From: Camillea tinctor
Lineage: Eukaryota > Ascomycota > Sordariomycetes > Xylariales > Xylariaceae
DNA: 64,000 nucleotides
Assembly (NCBI GenBank): GCA_022578605.1
Contig: MU394111.1
Location: forward strand, 62,001-126,000
Direction: 5' to 3'
Shown here: positions 35,439-47,131 of the stretch, in pieces
How the letters are laid out: every line of letters starts with the position of its first letter
Position numbering within the stretch: the first letter of the stretch is position 1
Notes under the pieces: model-generated
What the model was told of the DNA's origin: nothing
The model's database searches: none
Seen by the model: the letters and a program-made list of their open reading frames with translations, nothing else
Translations under genes and position numbers: made by a program

Positions 35439-38400
35439 CTAACCCGCTGACTTACTGCTCTTGAACCATGTAAATTTAATCTTCCGTGTCAGAGTCGCTG
35501 CCACTATCGCTATCCCTTGCTTCCTTCTTCGTCCCTCTCTTCGTCTTCTCTTTGCCCTTCCCTTTTTTCTTCTTACCCTGAGACTTCCTAGATTTCTCTT
35601 CGGCTTTCTTACGGGGGAACCCTTAGTCTTGGACGTAGGCTCGTCGGAATCTGTGCTCGCTTCTGAAGCGTCATCGTGACGATCACCAATGCCTGTAGAG
35701 CTCTCTGACTCATCTGAAGATGATATGAGCCGCAGGTTCTTCAGTCCCGCCTGCTTGTAAGCCCCTCGTGTCTTGTCCTGCTGCGCGATCTTATCTTCGT
35801 CGGCACCATGCGTCGCGTGTAGGTAATGGTCGAACTCTCGTGACGCCATCGCGATGATGTGGAATTGTTCCATCGATATCTCTGGACGCTTTTCTGGCAT
35901 GTCCCGAACCTTGAAGTCCGCTAGAGCTAGCGCTGACTGAAACGCGTTGCGGATTTGTCGACCGTTCCAGTGAAGCTCTTCGAAGTTCAAGTCCGCGTAT
36001 TGGAGGAGTTTCTTTTTGTTGATGGTAATCCTTTGACGACCTTGTTTCTCGCGATCGTCGTTAATGGCCTTGAGTCGCCGGATGTTAACTTTCCATACTT
36101 TGCGGGACTTATCTCGGTCGAGCGGCGGGTAGTATAACGTGAGATGCAAGCGAGACCGAAAGGCGTCGTCGATAGCCCCCACACGATTCGTCGTCAAGAA
36201 GAGGACCCCAGAATAATACTCTAGGATCCGCAGAAATACTGAAGTTTGTTAGTACCATTGCTCTTGGATTTGACGATTGCTTGAGAATCATCTGTTCAAG
36301 ATATTCTTACTTGACACAAGGCCATTACGCTTGATATCTTCCTTGTTCCGTTTGGCTAGGAAGACATCTGCTTCATCGAGTAGAAGAACACATCCCCATT
36401 TATGTGCAAGGGTAAATAGCTCGTCAAGGCTGTCCTCGACGACTTCTGGCTTATATCCAATATCCCCACAGGTAACAGGGAGTAATGGTCGGCTCGTGTA
36501 CGCAGCAACACACTCTGTAGATAGATAGGGTCAATATGGGTTATATGATGAGTAGAGCTGTGTCTTAAAACGTTACTCACCAGCTGTCGAGGTCTTTCCA
36601 ACCCCTGGCGCACCGCTACCCAAGAGAGACATTAGTAATTAGTTCCTTATCATCATATTATGTTCTATGCTGTGTGTGATATGTTGAAAGATGGTCGTAG
36701 AGAAACTCAATGGCTGAGCATTCGCATTTCATGCACCATCGACGGCCTGGTAAATATAATGCCCAGTTGAGATAGTAATGAATAAGAAAATTCCAAAGAC
36801 GTACTGGATTAGTATGATACATCCTTTCCCTATAATGAATGTATTATTTAGTTAACACAGCCTTATTTTATCTGTAAAAGTACAAAATGCTTACCCTTTC
36901 CTCGAACGAGATCAGCCTCGGTCTTGAGACCTAAGCCATCTTTTGAGGCACTCGCCCCCACAGCATGGTTCTCTACCATGGCCTGGATAAGTTCTTTATG
37001 CCCGGATGGAAGAACAAGATCGTTCCACCCATTATCATGCACTACTGGCTCGAGTAATTCAACATCTGCTTCAACTATAGTGCTTTCTGTCAGTTAACTC
37101 ATTATCAGATAGAGTCGTAAGAATGGGAGACGCTGCCATACACCATTTCCTGTTTCGTAAGGCGTACGCAGACACGTTTCCTGGTAGAAGTATTAAGAGT
37201 TCTACTCTCTCAAGATGCAGTTTCATTCCATCGCGGTTTAATTTGCCGTCCTTTCTCGTGACTTCGGACTCATAAAGGTTTCTTTTCAGAAACAAGTTGA
37301 TACTCTGAAGATCACCTGGGACATTGTATCCTTCCCACATACAAGACCAATTGTAACAAGGAAATCTATGTTCACATCGGCCTAGTACGGCGACTTCAAT
37401 AGTTTGCCTTAGTGCTGCTCCAGGCAGGTCTCCCGGAAGTGCGCCAATTATCGGCGGTCTTCTCACGTTCTCATGGAAGGCAAGTTTCGTATCTACCATA
37501 ACCGTACTTATTCTAAGTTAGTTGATATACCATAGCTTAGTAGGCATCGGAATAAGAGTTGCACTGATGAAGACCAATCTGCTCCAAACCTCCTTGCTCA
37601 TATATCGAGGGGGGAACATACTTCTTCCTTTGAATCGCCAAGGGTAAGCCCATTATAGTTCATATGTGAGACGATTGAGATGTCTATAAACTTTCGGCCC
37701 CGATCTAGAAGGCGTTGCACGATTCCATCACCATGGCGATGAAACTGGATTGGGTACGCCTCAAGTCTGGTGATATCCACTTGGCCCTCGAATGGTTTGA
37801 AAACGAAGAAATCTTGGACAGGTCCGTATCTTTCAGCGTCAAATTGGACACTATAGCAACTAACTATCAACGGACAAAAACTCTCCCTTACACCCCTATC
37901 AGATTGATCTTGTGCTTGGGTGTCGTGGAATTGAGATTTGTAGGCAGGGCCCACACCGATGCCTCCAGAGGTAGCATAGATACGAAAGGCTTGCGGCCAA
38001 TCTGTGTTTTTTGTGTAGATACTGGTTTTTTTCATCGAAAGTCTGATTTCTTGTCTCTCTCGCTTTCCTGGACAGTATATTGTTTCTTTTGAATTGAAGA
38101 GCATCCATATATTCTCGAACGACACATGAAGGCAGCTTCTTTTTCGGATGCTTTCGTAGATATTGAGCTGTTGCTCTAAATATTTCTGGATGAAATCCAC
38201 AAATGCCCGAAAATGTGACAGAGCAGTCGCAGTTCCGAAGTGCGCGTTTTTGAGTTCAGGCATGTCAGTCGTCTTCCTAGGAGACTGGTTATCAATGTGA
38301 TGTTTAAGACCGCTCGGGTCATCATTCTCTTGCTGCTCGATCTGCTTTTTGTTGATAGCATCCTCGTCTATCGACTGAGAGCTGTGAGGGAAACGTTAAC

Positions 38401-39242
38401 AGGTTCAGTAGGAAGCATGTATCTTTGGAATAAGATACACCATTCTTTTCTTCTCAAATATAAACTTACCTTTCTAATTCAGCGATATGCTCATGGAGAT
38501 ATTTTAGGTTGCGGATAATAGTTCGATAGGGCCGGTAAAATTCAATGACAGGAAATCCCCTGGTATTGGAGAACAAGTATCTGTCAAAAAACTTGACCAA
38601 GGGACGCGAATCGATTCTGATACCAACGATTTCTATATCTGATGGGCTGGGCGGAGTATCGTAATACTTTCTTTGAGATACGGAGACGTGGGTTTTCTAG
38701 TGGTATAGAGCTCTTATGAAATGCCTGGGGGCCTGGATTGACCGAAAGGTATTTGCTATCTTCTCTTGGCTCCTAAACTTACCATTGGGTAGAAGTTCGT
38801 TTTCTACGTGGAAGAAATGTATACCAAGTTCAGTGTCTGCTGGGATGGACCTATCTCTGTAGTCTTCCGTATTGGATTTTTTTGAACCTAACATCGATTC
38901 TAGATTCTTGATGCGTGACTCCAAACCTTGTACATAATCCACTAAGCTATCGACCAAATGAATACCCTTCTTATGCTTTGTACTGGTTGAGTCATCGTAG
39001 TCTCTTTCTCTATTTAACTTTCGAGTATGAGCTCGGAACAATTTTTCGCTTGTCAGAAGACTAGCTGTTCCGATAGCATCATCGTCGGAAGAACCAGCGG
39101 TAGAGTATCCGTCGTCATTCTTGTCCTCGGTGTCTCTAATAGACTGTGCTGGGGTAGATTCTTTCGTCTCATCGTGTCTGCTCGTAGGTGAAGGGGCAAC
39201 CGACTCCTGTATAAGTTTGCCCGTTGACGTTTCAACCTCCAT
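35439..39242 (-). CDS. Fungal AAA+ ATPase with large N-terminal domain, frame possibly disrupted
   Basis: Inferred exons: 38783-39242, about 38470-38697, 37622-38381, 37142 to about 37511, 36895-37074, 36805-36829, 36581-36615, 36311-36514 and 35439-36238. The N-terminus has a coiled-coil-like stretch; the middle resembles the DUF7025-type domain that precedes AAA+ modules in many fungal proteins. The ATPase core is clear: Walker A HGAPGVGKTSTA, Walker B VLLLDEADVFLAKR, sensor 1 FLTTNRV, and the Arg pair in DAFRSRLHL. Similar fungal proteins are poorly characterised. Three places do not join cleanly. Exon 1 ends in phase 1 (GTAAGT donor at 38782) but the obvious next exon starts in phase 0. 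The 37621 donor is phase 0 while acceptors near 37511 are phase 2. Near 35613-35617 the frame leaves an acidic-tailed C-terminus that another frame encodes (stop at 35476). It is either a decaying gene or contains assembly errors. Confidence 0.6.
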
Positions 39243-39799
39243 CCCGAATTTTGATATCTAAACGCACTTCGATCGGATGGCAATAAAAGGGGGAATAGGC
39301 AAGAAGAGGATCCAGACACCGAGAACAGGTAAATGAATAGAGGGGAACAAGAATTCCTTGTGCAATCGAAAAGGTTGGGGGCCAAAATACAAGGCTCTCA
39401 AGTTAGGATATGCGGGAGTAGCACGATGAGATGCTGCACTAAGCTGCCGATTGGAGGGCACACAGATAGCTAGCTATCTACGAGCATGCCTAATGCATGA
39501 AGCATACATGGCTCATCAGTTCTCATATTATTGGCGATCATGGGCGCTTACCGGTAATAATATACGTAGATTCTGTATCTTACCGCCCCCCCCCCCCCCC
39601 CCTTTTATTTTTATTTTTATTACCTTGTCTTTTGAATAATGCCACCAGGCTGTCAAGGTGACATTAGAATCTAGTTTAAGTTAGATCATTACAAAAAGTA
39701 AAATACCTCTTATACAACTGGAAGCATATTTAAAGAAATATTATCCAAGATACCTAACTATCCGCCCATAGAATTCGAACAGTCCTATGTGCTCTCGAC
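39243..39799. other. Divergent intergenic region of the accessory pair
   Basis: This 557 bp separates the start codons of the AAA+ gene (-) and the broken gene (+). It has a run of about 15 C at 39586-39602, then a TTTTA/TTTAT stretch. No gene or clear promoter element is seen. Confidence 0.55.
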
Positions 39800-42364
39800 A
39801 TGACTGGAAGCTCAAACCTTCTGTTAGATGACTCGGAGAGTACTGCTAGGCACGAGTGGCCGCGAGTGGCGAGATCTCGTACCTTGGCAAATAGTGCCGT
39901 GGAATTTATTGAGACCCAACCCGAACAGGTGTTTGGGGAAAGAGTTGCTGGTATGATGGGGTCTGAAGCCCCTCAATACGCTCCCGAGCTCGATCGATTT
40001 GTAGCACCGTCGAATTTTACAGAGTAAGGGTTTCCAGAAAAAGAGGCTAACAAAGCCACCGCTCATGAAAGACAGAGAAAAATGTTTTAAGGAGTCAGAA
40101 CAACGAATGATACAGTTCAAGAACACCTTGCAAAGATTGCTCAGGACTTTGGAGGAAAGGAAACTTGGCCAAAAGCTCGGAATCAAGCTGAAAGAGCCGG
40201 GACACTACAAACTGCAAGATGTCTTACAGGTCGCCCAACAGCTGCAGACTAAGCATAAGAATGATATGGAAGCTCGAGGGTGTCTGGGCAAGATTCGACG
40301 CTGTTTCCGGCATGTAGTTGAACACAGAGGAACCCTGCATAACCTGCTGAGCTTCATACCGAATGATTCCTATGGGTCTTCTATATGTGGAGGTTTCACG
40401 ATAATATTAGCAGTGAGCAAGCAGCCTGATGAGACCGCGTGAATGTCTCCGTGGATTGACTGACTGGGATTCAATCTGTTCAAGGCAATCGACCGAGCTG
40501 AGAACCTACGAGACGAAGTCTATACAGCTCTAGCGGAAATACCGCGGTAACTACAGCAGACCAGCACACTTATTGACGTTCATAAGCAATCTCGGAAATT
40601 GAAGTCCACTGCTGACTTTGTGTTTATTGCGATATTTGAACTTTTGGAGTTGATCATAAAGGAGCTCACCAAGAGTTTCACACGTGAGCACATTTCAACT
40701 TGGGGTTTTCGTTTTACCGAAGCCGACGGTCTGACCTCCTGACTTACTGAACCCAGGTAAAACTGTCACCTTGACTCTCAAGGGAGAACACTATGGTACA
40801 TATATCACCGCGGCTGTTGGTAACCTTAGCAAAGCGATGAAGGCCTTCGATGAAGAGGCTAAGGTATGCGATTCGAAGAGAATGGGGCGAATAGAGGAGC
40901 ATACCGTAGGAACGAGGTTGACCGTGGAGGATACGAGTGTTAAAATTGATGGTATTCGACCCCCCTATCAACTAAGAACATTAACTCTCCCCATACTGAT
41001 GCGTAAACAGCATTCTATGAACAGTATGAGAGGGACCGCAGAGCCTTGGCACAGAGCATAGAATATCAGAACCGTCGTCTAGAAGAGCTTCCGGCTATGG
41101 TGAATAGACTTTACCAGTTCCTAGCAAGCAGTCCATCATTTGATGCAAAAAGAGGGATATGCAAGTTGATCGACGAGCCCCTTACATCCCCCTTTACGAC
41201 GATGACTAACGTAGCATGATTAGTGGATCGAAAATACGCTCGCAGAATGAAGTTACTGAACGAATTCATTCCAAACCAGCTAGGAGACACGTCGAGGACT
41301 GCACTCATCGAGGGCCGACGAGCTCTAGCACAGGTGTGGGTTCAAGGACTAGGATCCGTAAACACAGACCCGTTTAAGGACGTAAGCAGCTGTCTCGGAG
41401 ACATGCACGCCCTGGACTTGCGAGAAAAGGACCAACTGCGATGGATCATCGAATCGGACGAGATCCAGCGCTGGCTAGCCTCCACCAGCTCGACGGCCCT
41501 CATCCTCGACGCCGAGACGCCGCCGCAGAGCCTCGTCAACCCGCTGACAGCGGCTTCCGCCTTCCTGCTCAGCAGCATCTCGTCCACTGCGGAATTCCCG
41601 GTTCTTGGGTACCTGAGCCAATACCGGACGATTGAGGACTCGGACCCGGATACCTCGGGGCCGCGGGCCCTAGTCGAGAGCCTCGTCGCGCAGCTGGTTC
41701 TCTACATCGCGGAGCACAGGCCGACCATCGACGTGGAGTTCCTCAAGAAGCAGAAACAGAAGAAGTCCAAGCATAAGCACAAGCACGAGAGAAGCGCGCG
41801 CATGAGCCTCTCCAAGCTCACCACTCTCTTTGGTCGCCTCCTGGACGATCTCTGCGAGGACGGGGAGAGCCACAGCAACGCCGTGTTCATCATCGTCGAC
41901 TCCGTGTCACACGTGCAAGGGCCCAGTAAGTTAGCCGCTGTTTTACTACCTCCTCTCCCCTTTTATTTCCGACCTTGCCCTAGGTAGTTATACCATATAT
42001 AGACTTGATGATGAAACATGGCGACTATTCACTGACCTCATATGCCACAGTGGACGAGGCAGCAGCAGCAGTGCTGCAGCTCCTCGACGTCGCCGAGCAG
42101 GCCGACTCGGTGGTCAAGGTGCTCGTGACCGATAGCGGAGCGCCGTTGATGCTAGAGGCGCAGGAGCGGGGGACACCCGTGCTCTACTTGCCGGACCGCG
42201 TCGACATGGGTAAGCATGGCCTTAACATCGAGGTGCTTGAGGCCGGCGCGGGTCTTCCGATCGAGGAGTTTCGTCGGCACTCGTCGAGGCGGAGAAAGAA
42301 GGAAGATGGTGATTTGTTTGATACGGACGATAGCTCTGATACGTCGTATGTGTCCTCCGAATAA
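39800..42364 (+). pseudogene. Broken fungal-specific gene (STAND/DUF7708-like N-terminal and central region)
   Basis: Conserved-looking pieces lie in order but are interrupted. Starting at ATG 39800, the frame reaches SNFTE and then TAA at 40025. Reading on in the same frame gives EKEANKATAHERQRKMF and a second TAA at 40088. A one-base shift near 40105 then opens a frame with IQFKNTLQRLL and IPNDSYGSSICGGFTIILA. Further in-frame stops occur at 40440, 40470, 40548 and 41217. From 41223 a long intact frame (exon ends at 41931, GTAAGT; next exon 42051-42364) includes LREKDQLRWIIESDEIQRWLAS. A spliced junction 40951/41010 is consistent. The pieces resemble N-terminal and central regions of fungal STAND/NACHT-like proteins, but no P-loop is visible. 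The 3' half might still be a shorter gene. Confidence 0.6.
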
Positions 42365-43019
42365 TAAGGATGTCTTAGGATATAAAAAGGGGCAAAATTA
42401 TACTCTGTTTAGTCGGCATTACACCTTCAAGCCATGCATGTATAGAGCTATCACATCACCTAACGCAAACATTGACAAAAAGCAAATCGAAATATGCTAT
42501 TTCTCTTCGAAGGCAATACATTATATTAAAAATTGCAACTCCATATGAATGTTTATCTCATGCTTCCACAACTACTCGCTTTGGATAACAAAACAAACCC
42601 AAAACAAAACAGAACATAAAAAAAAACACCGAAAGGTTATAGATGAACGCTGTAATAGACACAAACTTATTTACTACTACGATGATAGACCCCCCCATCT
42701 TTCTGTCAACAATTGCTATAATTCCTGAACGCCCCGTTCCCCCGGAGCTAGGCATGTATGAAAGAACTCCTTGGCCTTTCTAGGTATAATTGGGGTTGCC
42801 CGATGAAGAAATCTCACAAACGCCGTCTTCCTATGCAGTATCGGTCTACCGTGAAAAATAAAACAAAACCAGAGGTAGACGGTATGGTATGGGCCTTCTT
42901 TTGGGAGGGACGACAACCAGTTGCTTCCTATAGCAACTTTTTATCGAGAGTGGAACGTAGATCGTTAGTCGTATGCTGGATGCGAAGTATTAAAGTTTTT
43001 CTTTTTCTTTCCTTTCTTT
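42365..43019. other. Intergenic between the broken gene and SPT2
   Basis: No gene; the two neighbours converge here. A-rich stretches near 42590-42640. Confidence 0.6.
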
Positions 43020-44388
43020 TCATCGGCCTTGTCGAATTTGTCGTTTGCGTTCCTCCTTCTCTCGCCTTAGCCTCTCTTCTATAGCCTGTTCTCGCTTGTC
43101 TTCCTCCCTAGCAAAACGTTCGGCTGCTCGCTCTTCATCGTCTATGTCTGACATTCCGGCTTCCATATCACTAGAGGCGTCAGAATCATAGCCATAACCG
43201 CCGCCACGGGGATCGATGTCGTCGTCCTCATCGTCGTATTCGATGAAGTCATCCAATTCTTCGTCGTAATCATCCTCGTATCGACCACGACCCGACCGAG
43301 GAGGTGCAAGAAGCCCACCAGTAGAAGGTCTTGAGCGTTGCTCTTTCTTAGAAGCCGAAGCTTTGCTCGAAGTCGCTCCAGGACGAGGCCGAGCAGTGCC
43401 GGTATATCCGGTGGTGGCAGTGGCGGACTTCTTTACTTTCTTTTCTTGGGAATCGCCCCCTGAAGAACTTGGCCTCTGCTTACCGCCTCCCTTTACCTCC
43501 TTGGTTGGACCGTTCCGAGGTCCATCCCGAGGCCCATCCCGTCCAGAGCCCCCGGAGCGTGCTGCATCTCGGGCTGCATCTCGGGCTGACGTGGCAGATG
43601 GCCGTCCGTTTCCTTGGTAGGGTTTTCCCGTCTTTCCCTTAACGCCAGGCTTCTGCTCCGGCTTGCCTGCATCCCGCTCTTTCTTGGCTGCACCTTTCTC
43701 AGTGGACTTGTGCTGAATCATACCCACTTTACCCATCGTCTGCTGGACTTTGGCCCCTCGAGCCATGATCTCGGCAAATGAGCCTTTCTTCGGAGCTCGC
43801 GATGGATCGGAAATCGTCGGGGTAGTGGGAGATGGCTTGGCCGGCGGCACTCTCGAGGCGCCTAGAGAGGACGAATTAAGCTTAGGCCGGCTAGCGAGAT
43901 CCGAAGACTGCTTCTGAAGAGTGGGCTCAGACGCCGGTCTACCATTCGACGAAGGAATACGCGGATTACTCGGTGCAGGAGGCTGATATGGACGTCCATT
44001 AGTAGCGGGAGAACTTGTACGCTGAGGCACATCGGAAGGTCTAGCGGACGTGATAGCTCTCGGGGGTACGGATTTGACTGGTCGCGATGTTGGGTTAGGG
44101 CGGTCGCTGTCCCTGTCCCCCTGCGCATTACGAGCAGGCTTAGACGAGTAAGAACCATCAGTTTGCCGTGCCCTGGCGAGCTTCGTCGACGTCAGGTTAT
44201 TTGCATCATCTTCAGCCTTCCGTTTGACACCAGATGAGGTCGACGAGGGTTTCGCAGGCGGCGCAGGCGACGACTGGCCGCCGGAAATCTCAGCGAGGAG
44301 ATCACCGATCTGGTGTTGCGCGACTCGGGTTAGACATCAAAGATAGGATACCATCTCTGCATCGAGCTAGGGGGATACGTACTGGCAT
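43020..44388 (-). CDS. spt2: SPT2 chromatin protein (histone H3-H4 chaperone)
   Basis: Two exons (44383-44388 coding only Met-Pro, then 43020-44309) give 431 aa. The join makes MPIGDLLAEISGG, a sensible SPT2 start, across a 73-nt intron with a GTACGT donor. Most of the protein is low-complexity, Ser/Pro/Arg/Gly-rich and basic. The C-terminal SPT2 domain is recognisable: an Asp/Glu-rich segment (DDYDEELDDFIEYDDEDDD), then YDSDASSDMEAGMSDIDDEERAAERFAREEDKREQ split by a short turn, ending in a basic helix (EERLRREKEERKRQ). SPT2 binds H3-H4 during transcription and helps restore nucleosomes behind RNA polymerase II. It is divergent from the ribosomal P2 gene. Confidence 0.88.
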
Positions 44389-45393
44389 TATGACAGACCT
44401 GAGGGAGATGAGGATATTAGACGATAGAAAAATCTCGTTCGTGTGCAGTCGGGCAGGCCGTCACAACGTGTCGTGAGCCCTCGGCGTCATAAGTTGACAG
44501 GCTGTGTCATGTGTGACTGAGACTATTCGGTGACTTTTTTTCTTCTCTTTTTTTTTTCTTGAGGGGGTTAATTAAATGAGAGTCGACCTAAGCAGTACTA
44601 GTAAATAATGCTTAAATATAGTCTCAGACGAAGCCTTCGCGACAGAGGACGGATGCGGCGGAGGAATCAAACACGAGGAAGCGCACAAAGGATGTGGTGG
44701 TGGAACAACTGGGAGAGGTTGTAGGGTGGTTGTAGGGTTGTAGGGTATTTGTAGGGTGGCCTGAGCTAGATGTTTGGTGTACTAATAAGGTTTAAGTAGT
44801 ACGGAGTATGGGAATAGCCAAAAGTCTCGTGCCATTTTCTCCCTACTAAAAAAAAAAAATAATAAAAAATGGAGAGGACACGCCCAGGTTCTCCCAGTTG
44901 TGGCTTGGCTACGTCATTTTGCGGCTTTCATTCGCTGGCGTGGATGAACAGCTGGTAGGAGTGGTCACCAGTGGCAGCCCAGCCACAAATTTGGTGATCC
45001 TGACAACATGAAGTCTGAGTACAGAGTAGGTAGGTAAAGTATCTATGTACCTACCCTAATCAGGTGATCAGAGAAGCTAAAAAGATAAGGACCCACCCAC
45101 CAAATAGCTTTTCTTTTGCGATGCGCAAAACCGCAAAACCCTGGATCTAGGAAATTTTGAAAAATACATCCCACTCTCTTCGACTTCCGTCACACTCCCC
45201 CCCAACCATCAACTACACAGAACTCGAAGGCTCAGTCTCCGCCCAGGTTTGCGGTTAAATTGATTGATTTCTCGTGTTCTTTTAACATCCTCTCTCTCTC
45301 TACCGTAAGTTGTGTCATACTGATATTAATCACATTTGCGACTATCAATCAACTGACTCGGGATTTTTTCTTTTTCTTTTACGCAGTATCAAA
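44389..45393. other. Divergent intergenic region between spt2 and the P2 gene
   Basis: About 1 kb with both promoters. A TTGTAGGGT-type tandem lies near 44720-44755, and TACGGAGTA at 44800-44808. The P2 5' UTR intron is listed separately. Confidence 0.55.
45305..45386 (+). other. Probable 5' UTR intron of the P2 gene
   Basis: A GTAAGT donor at 45305 and a pyrimidine tract with a CAG acceptor ending at 45386 bracket 82 nt just upstream of the start codon (45394). Introns in the leader are common in fungal ribosomal protein genes. This is inferred from the splice signals only. Confidence 0.5.
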
Positions 45394-45869
45394 ATGAAGC
45401 ACCTCGCAGCTTACCTCCTCCTTGGTCTTGGCGGCAACGCCTCGCCTTCCGCCGCCGACATCAAGAGCGTCCTTGAGTCCGTTGGTGTTGAGGCCGACAG
45501 CGACCGTCTTGACAAGCTCATCTCCGAGCTCGAGGGCAAGGACATCAACGAGGTACGAAATTTGCAACTTGCCTAAAAGCTATTATATAAGCACGAGAAC
45601 CACGAGGCTAACCCGTATATTACAGCTGATCTCCGAGGGTTCTACCAAGCTCGCTTCCGTTCCCAGCGGCGGCGGTGGTGGTGCCGCTGCTGCTGGTGGT
45701 GCCGCCGCTGGTGGTGCTGCCGCTGCCGAGGAGAAGGCCGAGGAGAAGGAAGAGGGTACGTTGCTGCTTTACCATGCTAGGCGCATATGCATCGAACGAA
45801 CAGACACTAACAATCACGGCAGAGAAGGAGGAGTCCGACGACGACATGGGCTTCGGTCTCTTCGACTAA
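45394..45869 (+). CDS. rpp2: 60S acidic ribosomal protein P2
   Basis: Three exons (45394-45552, 45626-45755, 45823-45869) give 111 aa. The N-terminal dimerisation domain starts [20 protein letters not shown], followed by [22 protein letters not shown]. An Ala/Gly hinge comes next and then the acidic tail ending [11 protein letters not shown], the conserved end that contacts elongation factors. It forms the ribosomal stalk with P0 and P1 on the cytosolic 60S subunit. The [10 protein letters not shown] start marks it as P2 rather than P1. A leader intron probably precedes the start codon. Confidence 0.97.
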
Positions 45870-47131
45870 ACGGTCGTTGTTCCTCAAGTCAACAAAGTAT
45901 AACGAATTGGGAAAAGTCGCACGGAAATGGACTGCGATGGTATTGCATGGCATATGGCGTGGAAGGATTTGCATTTGATCGTTCTCTACGGATTCGGGTT
46001 CGACTGAGGTATCTCGAGGCGGTTAAGGCAAATATAAAAAAACACACATACACGTATAGACAAAAATACAGTCCTGTGCTTCCCCCAATCAGCGCTCTTC
46101 TTTTTCTTCTTCTTCTTCTTCTTCTTCTTCTTCTTCTTGCTCTCGGTCTGTTGCAGGTACCATGCTTACCCGTATTGCGAGAACTTGCACTAATGCAGTC
46201 AATTAAAGACTCTGGTTGTTATGTGATACATTGGTATGCTTAACCATGTTTCTAATCTAGTTAGTATAAAAGGTGTAAGTTCGGGTGGAATGAAGGATTA
46301 GGTAAGTAAGTAGGTGAAAGTCTAGATGCAGTTTGATTGGAAGTAACTTGGATAACCCAATGCAGTCCAGATGCGATCAATTGCAGCGTACTTCGAAGTA
46401 TGCATGGTTGCGAATGCGAACGAATGCAGGAAAGGAATTTAGGGTTAGTTTTAGTGTTAGTGCTGGTGTTAGTGTATCGAGATAGGTAGATTACCTTATA
46501 TAAGTAAGATGGAATTGAATAAGGGTGTTTTTGTTGTCTTATAGGAAGGGAAGTGAGGGGTGGTGGGTAGGTGTACACTTAAAGGACATAGCTCCCAATG
46601 CCTGCAAATACCTGGGTAGGTAGGTCAAGAGCTACCTAGGTACACTATAAGTTAAGCAAAGTTTGAGGGAGGAGGGGCAATACCAGTCCCAAGTGACGAA
46701 TTGAATTATTTTATTATTATTTATGCGACAACATAAACGCTTGCAGTAAGTGAGTACGTAATCTTGCTTGCCGACAGCTGATTGGCCGAAGAGCCCGTTG
46801 CCCCGAACGACGGCTCAGGAACAAAACTTGCCAAGAAAAGGTGGGAACAGGGAAACCCGCCTCGGACATCCTCGACTAGCATCCAACGCGACAAATACTT
46901 TTTACACTCCCGCATTTCTTGCCAATCTTGCTATCTCCATCACACCTTTTTTTTTTTTGGTACCATGGGCTGTTTCGACACGTAGAATATCCATTATTCC
47001 AATAGGAAACAACCCGCATTTACCAATTCGACACGCTTGAGTCTGTTGCTTATTTTTGAACCCCATATTTACAACAAGAAGATAAAGAAGACAAGAATAT
47101 AAAAGAGAAAAAAAAGAGAGCGAGAGACACC
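45870..47131. other. Intergenic between the P2 and Mps1 genes
   Basis: No gene. It contains the P2 3' region with a TTC tandem, TAGGT/ACCTA words near 46590-46660, and the Mps1 promoter and leader. The base just before the Mps1 ATG (CACCATG) is favourable for initiation. Confidence 0.6.
46104..46138. repeat. TTC trinucleotide repeat
   Basis: About eleven consecutive TTC units lie downstream of the P2 stop codon. It is a simple microsatellite of likely variable length. Confidence 0.85.

Noticed and set aside
35600..35626. A 25-nt intron to bridge the frame change in the AAA+ gene tail
   Set aside because: Too short for splicing and it leads to an immediate stop; a one-base homopolymer change fits better.
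40538..40560. GTAACTACAG as a tiny intron removing the stop at 40548
   Set aside because: Ten nucleotides is too short to splice; the stop is more simply a nonsense mutation.
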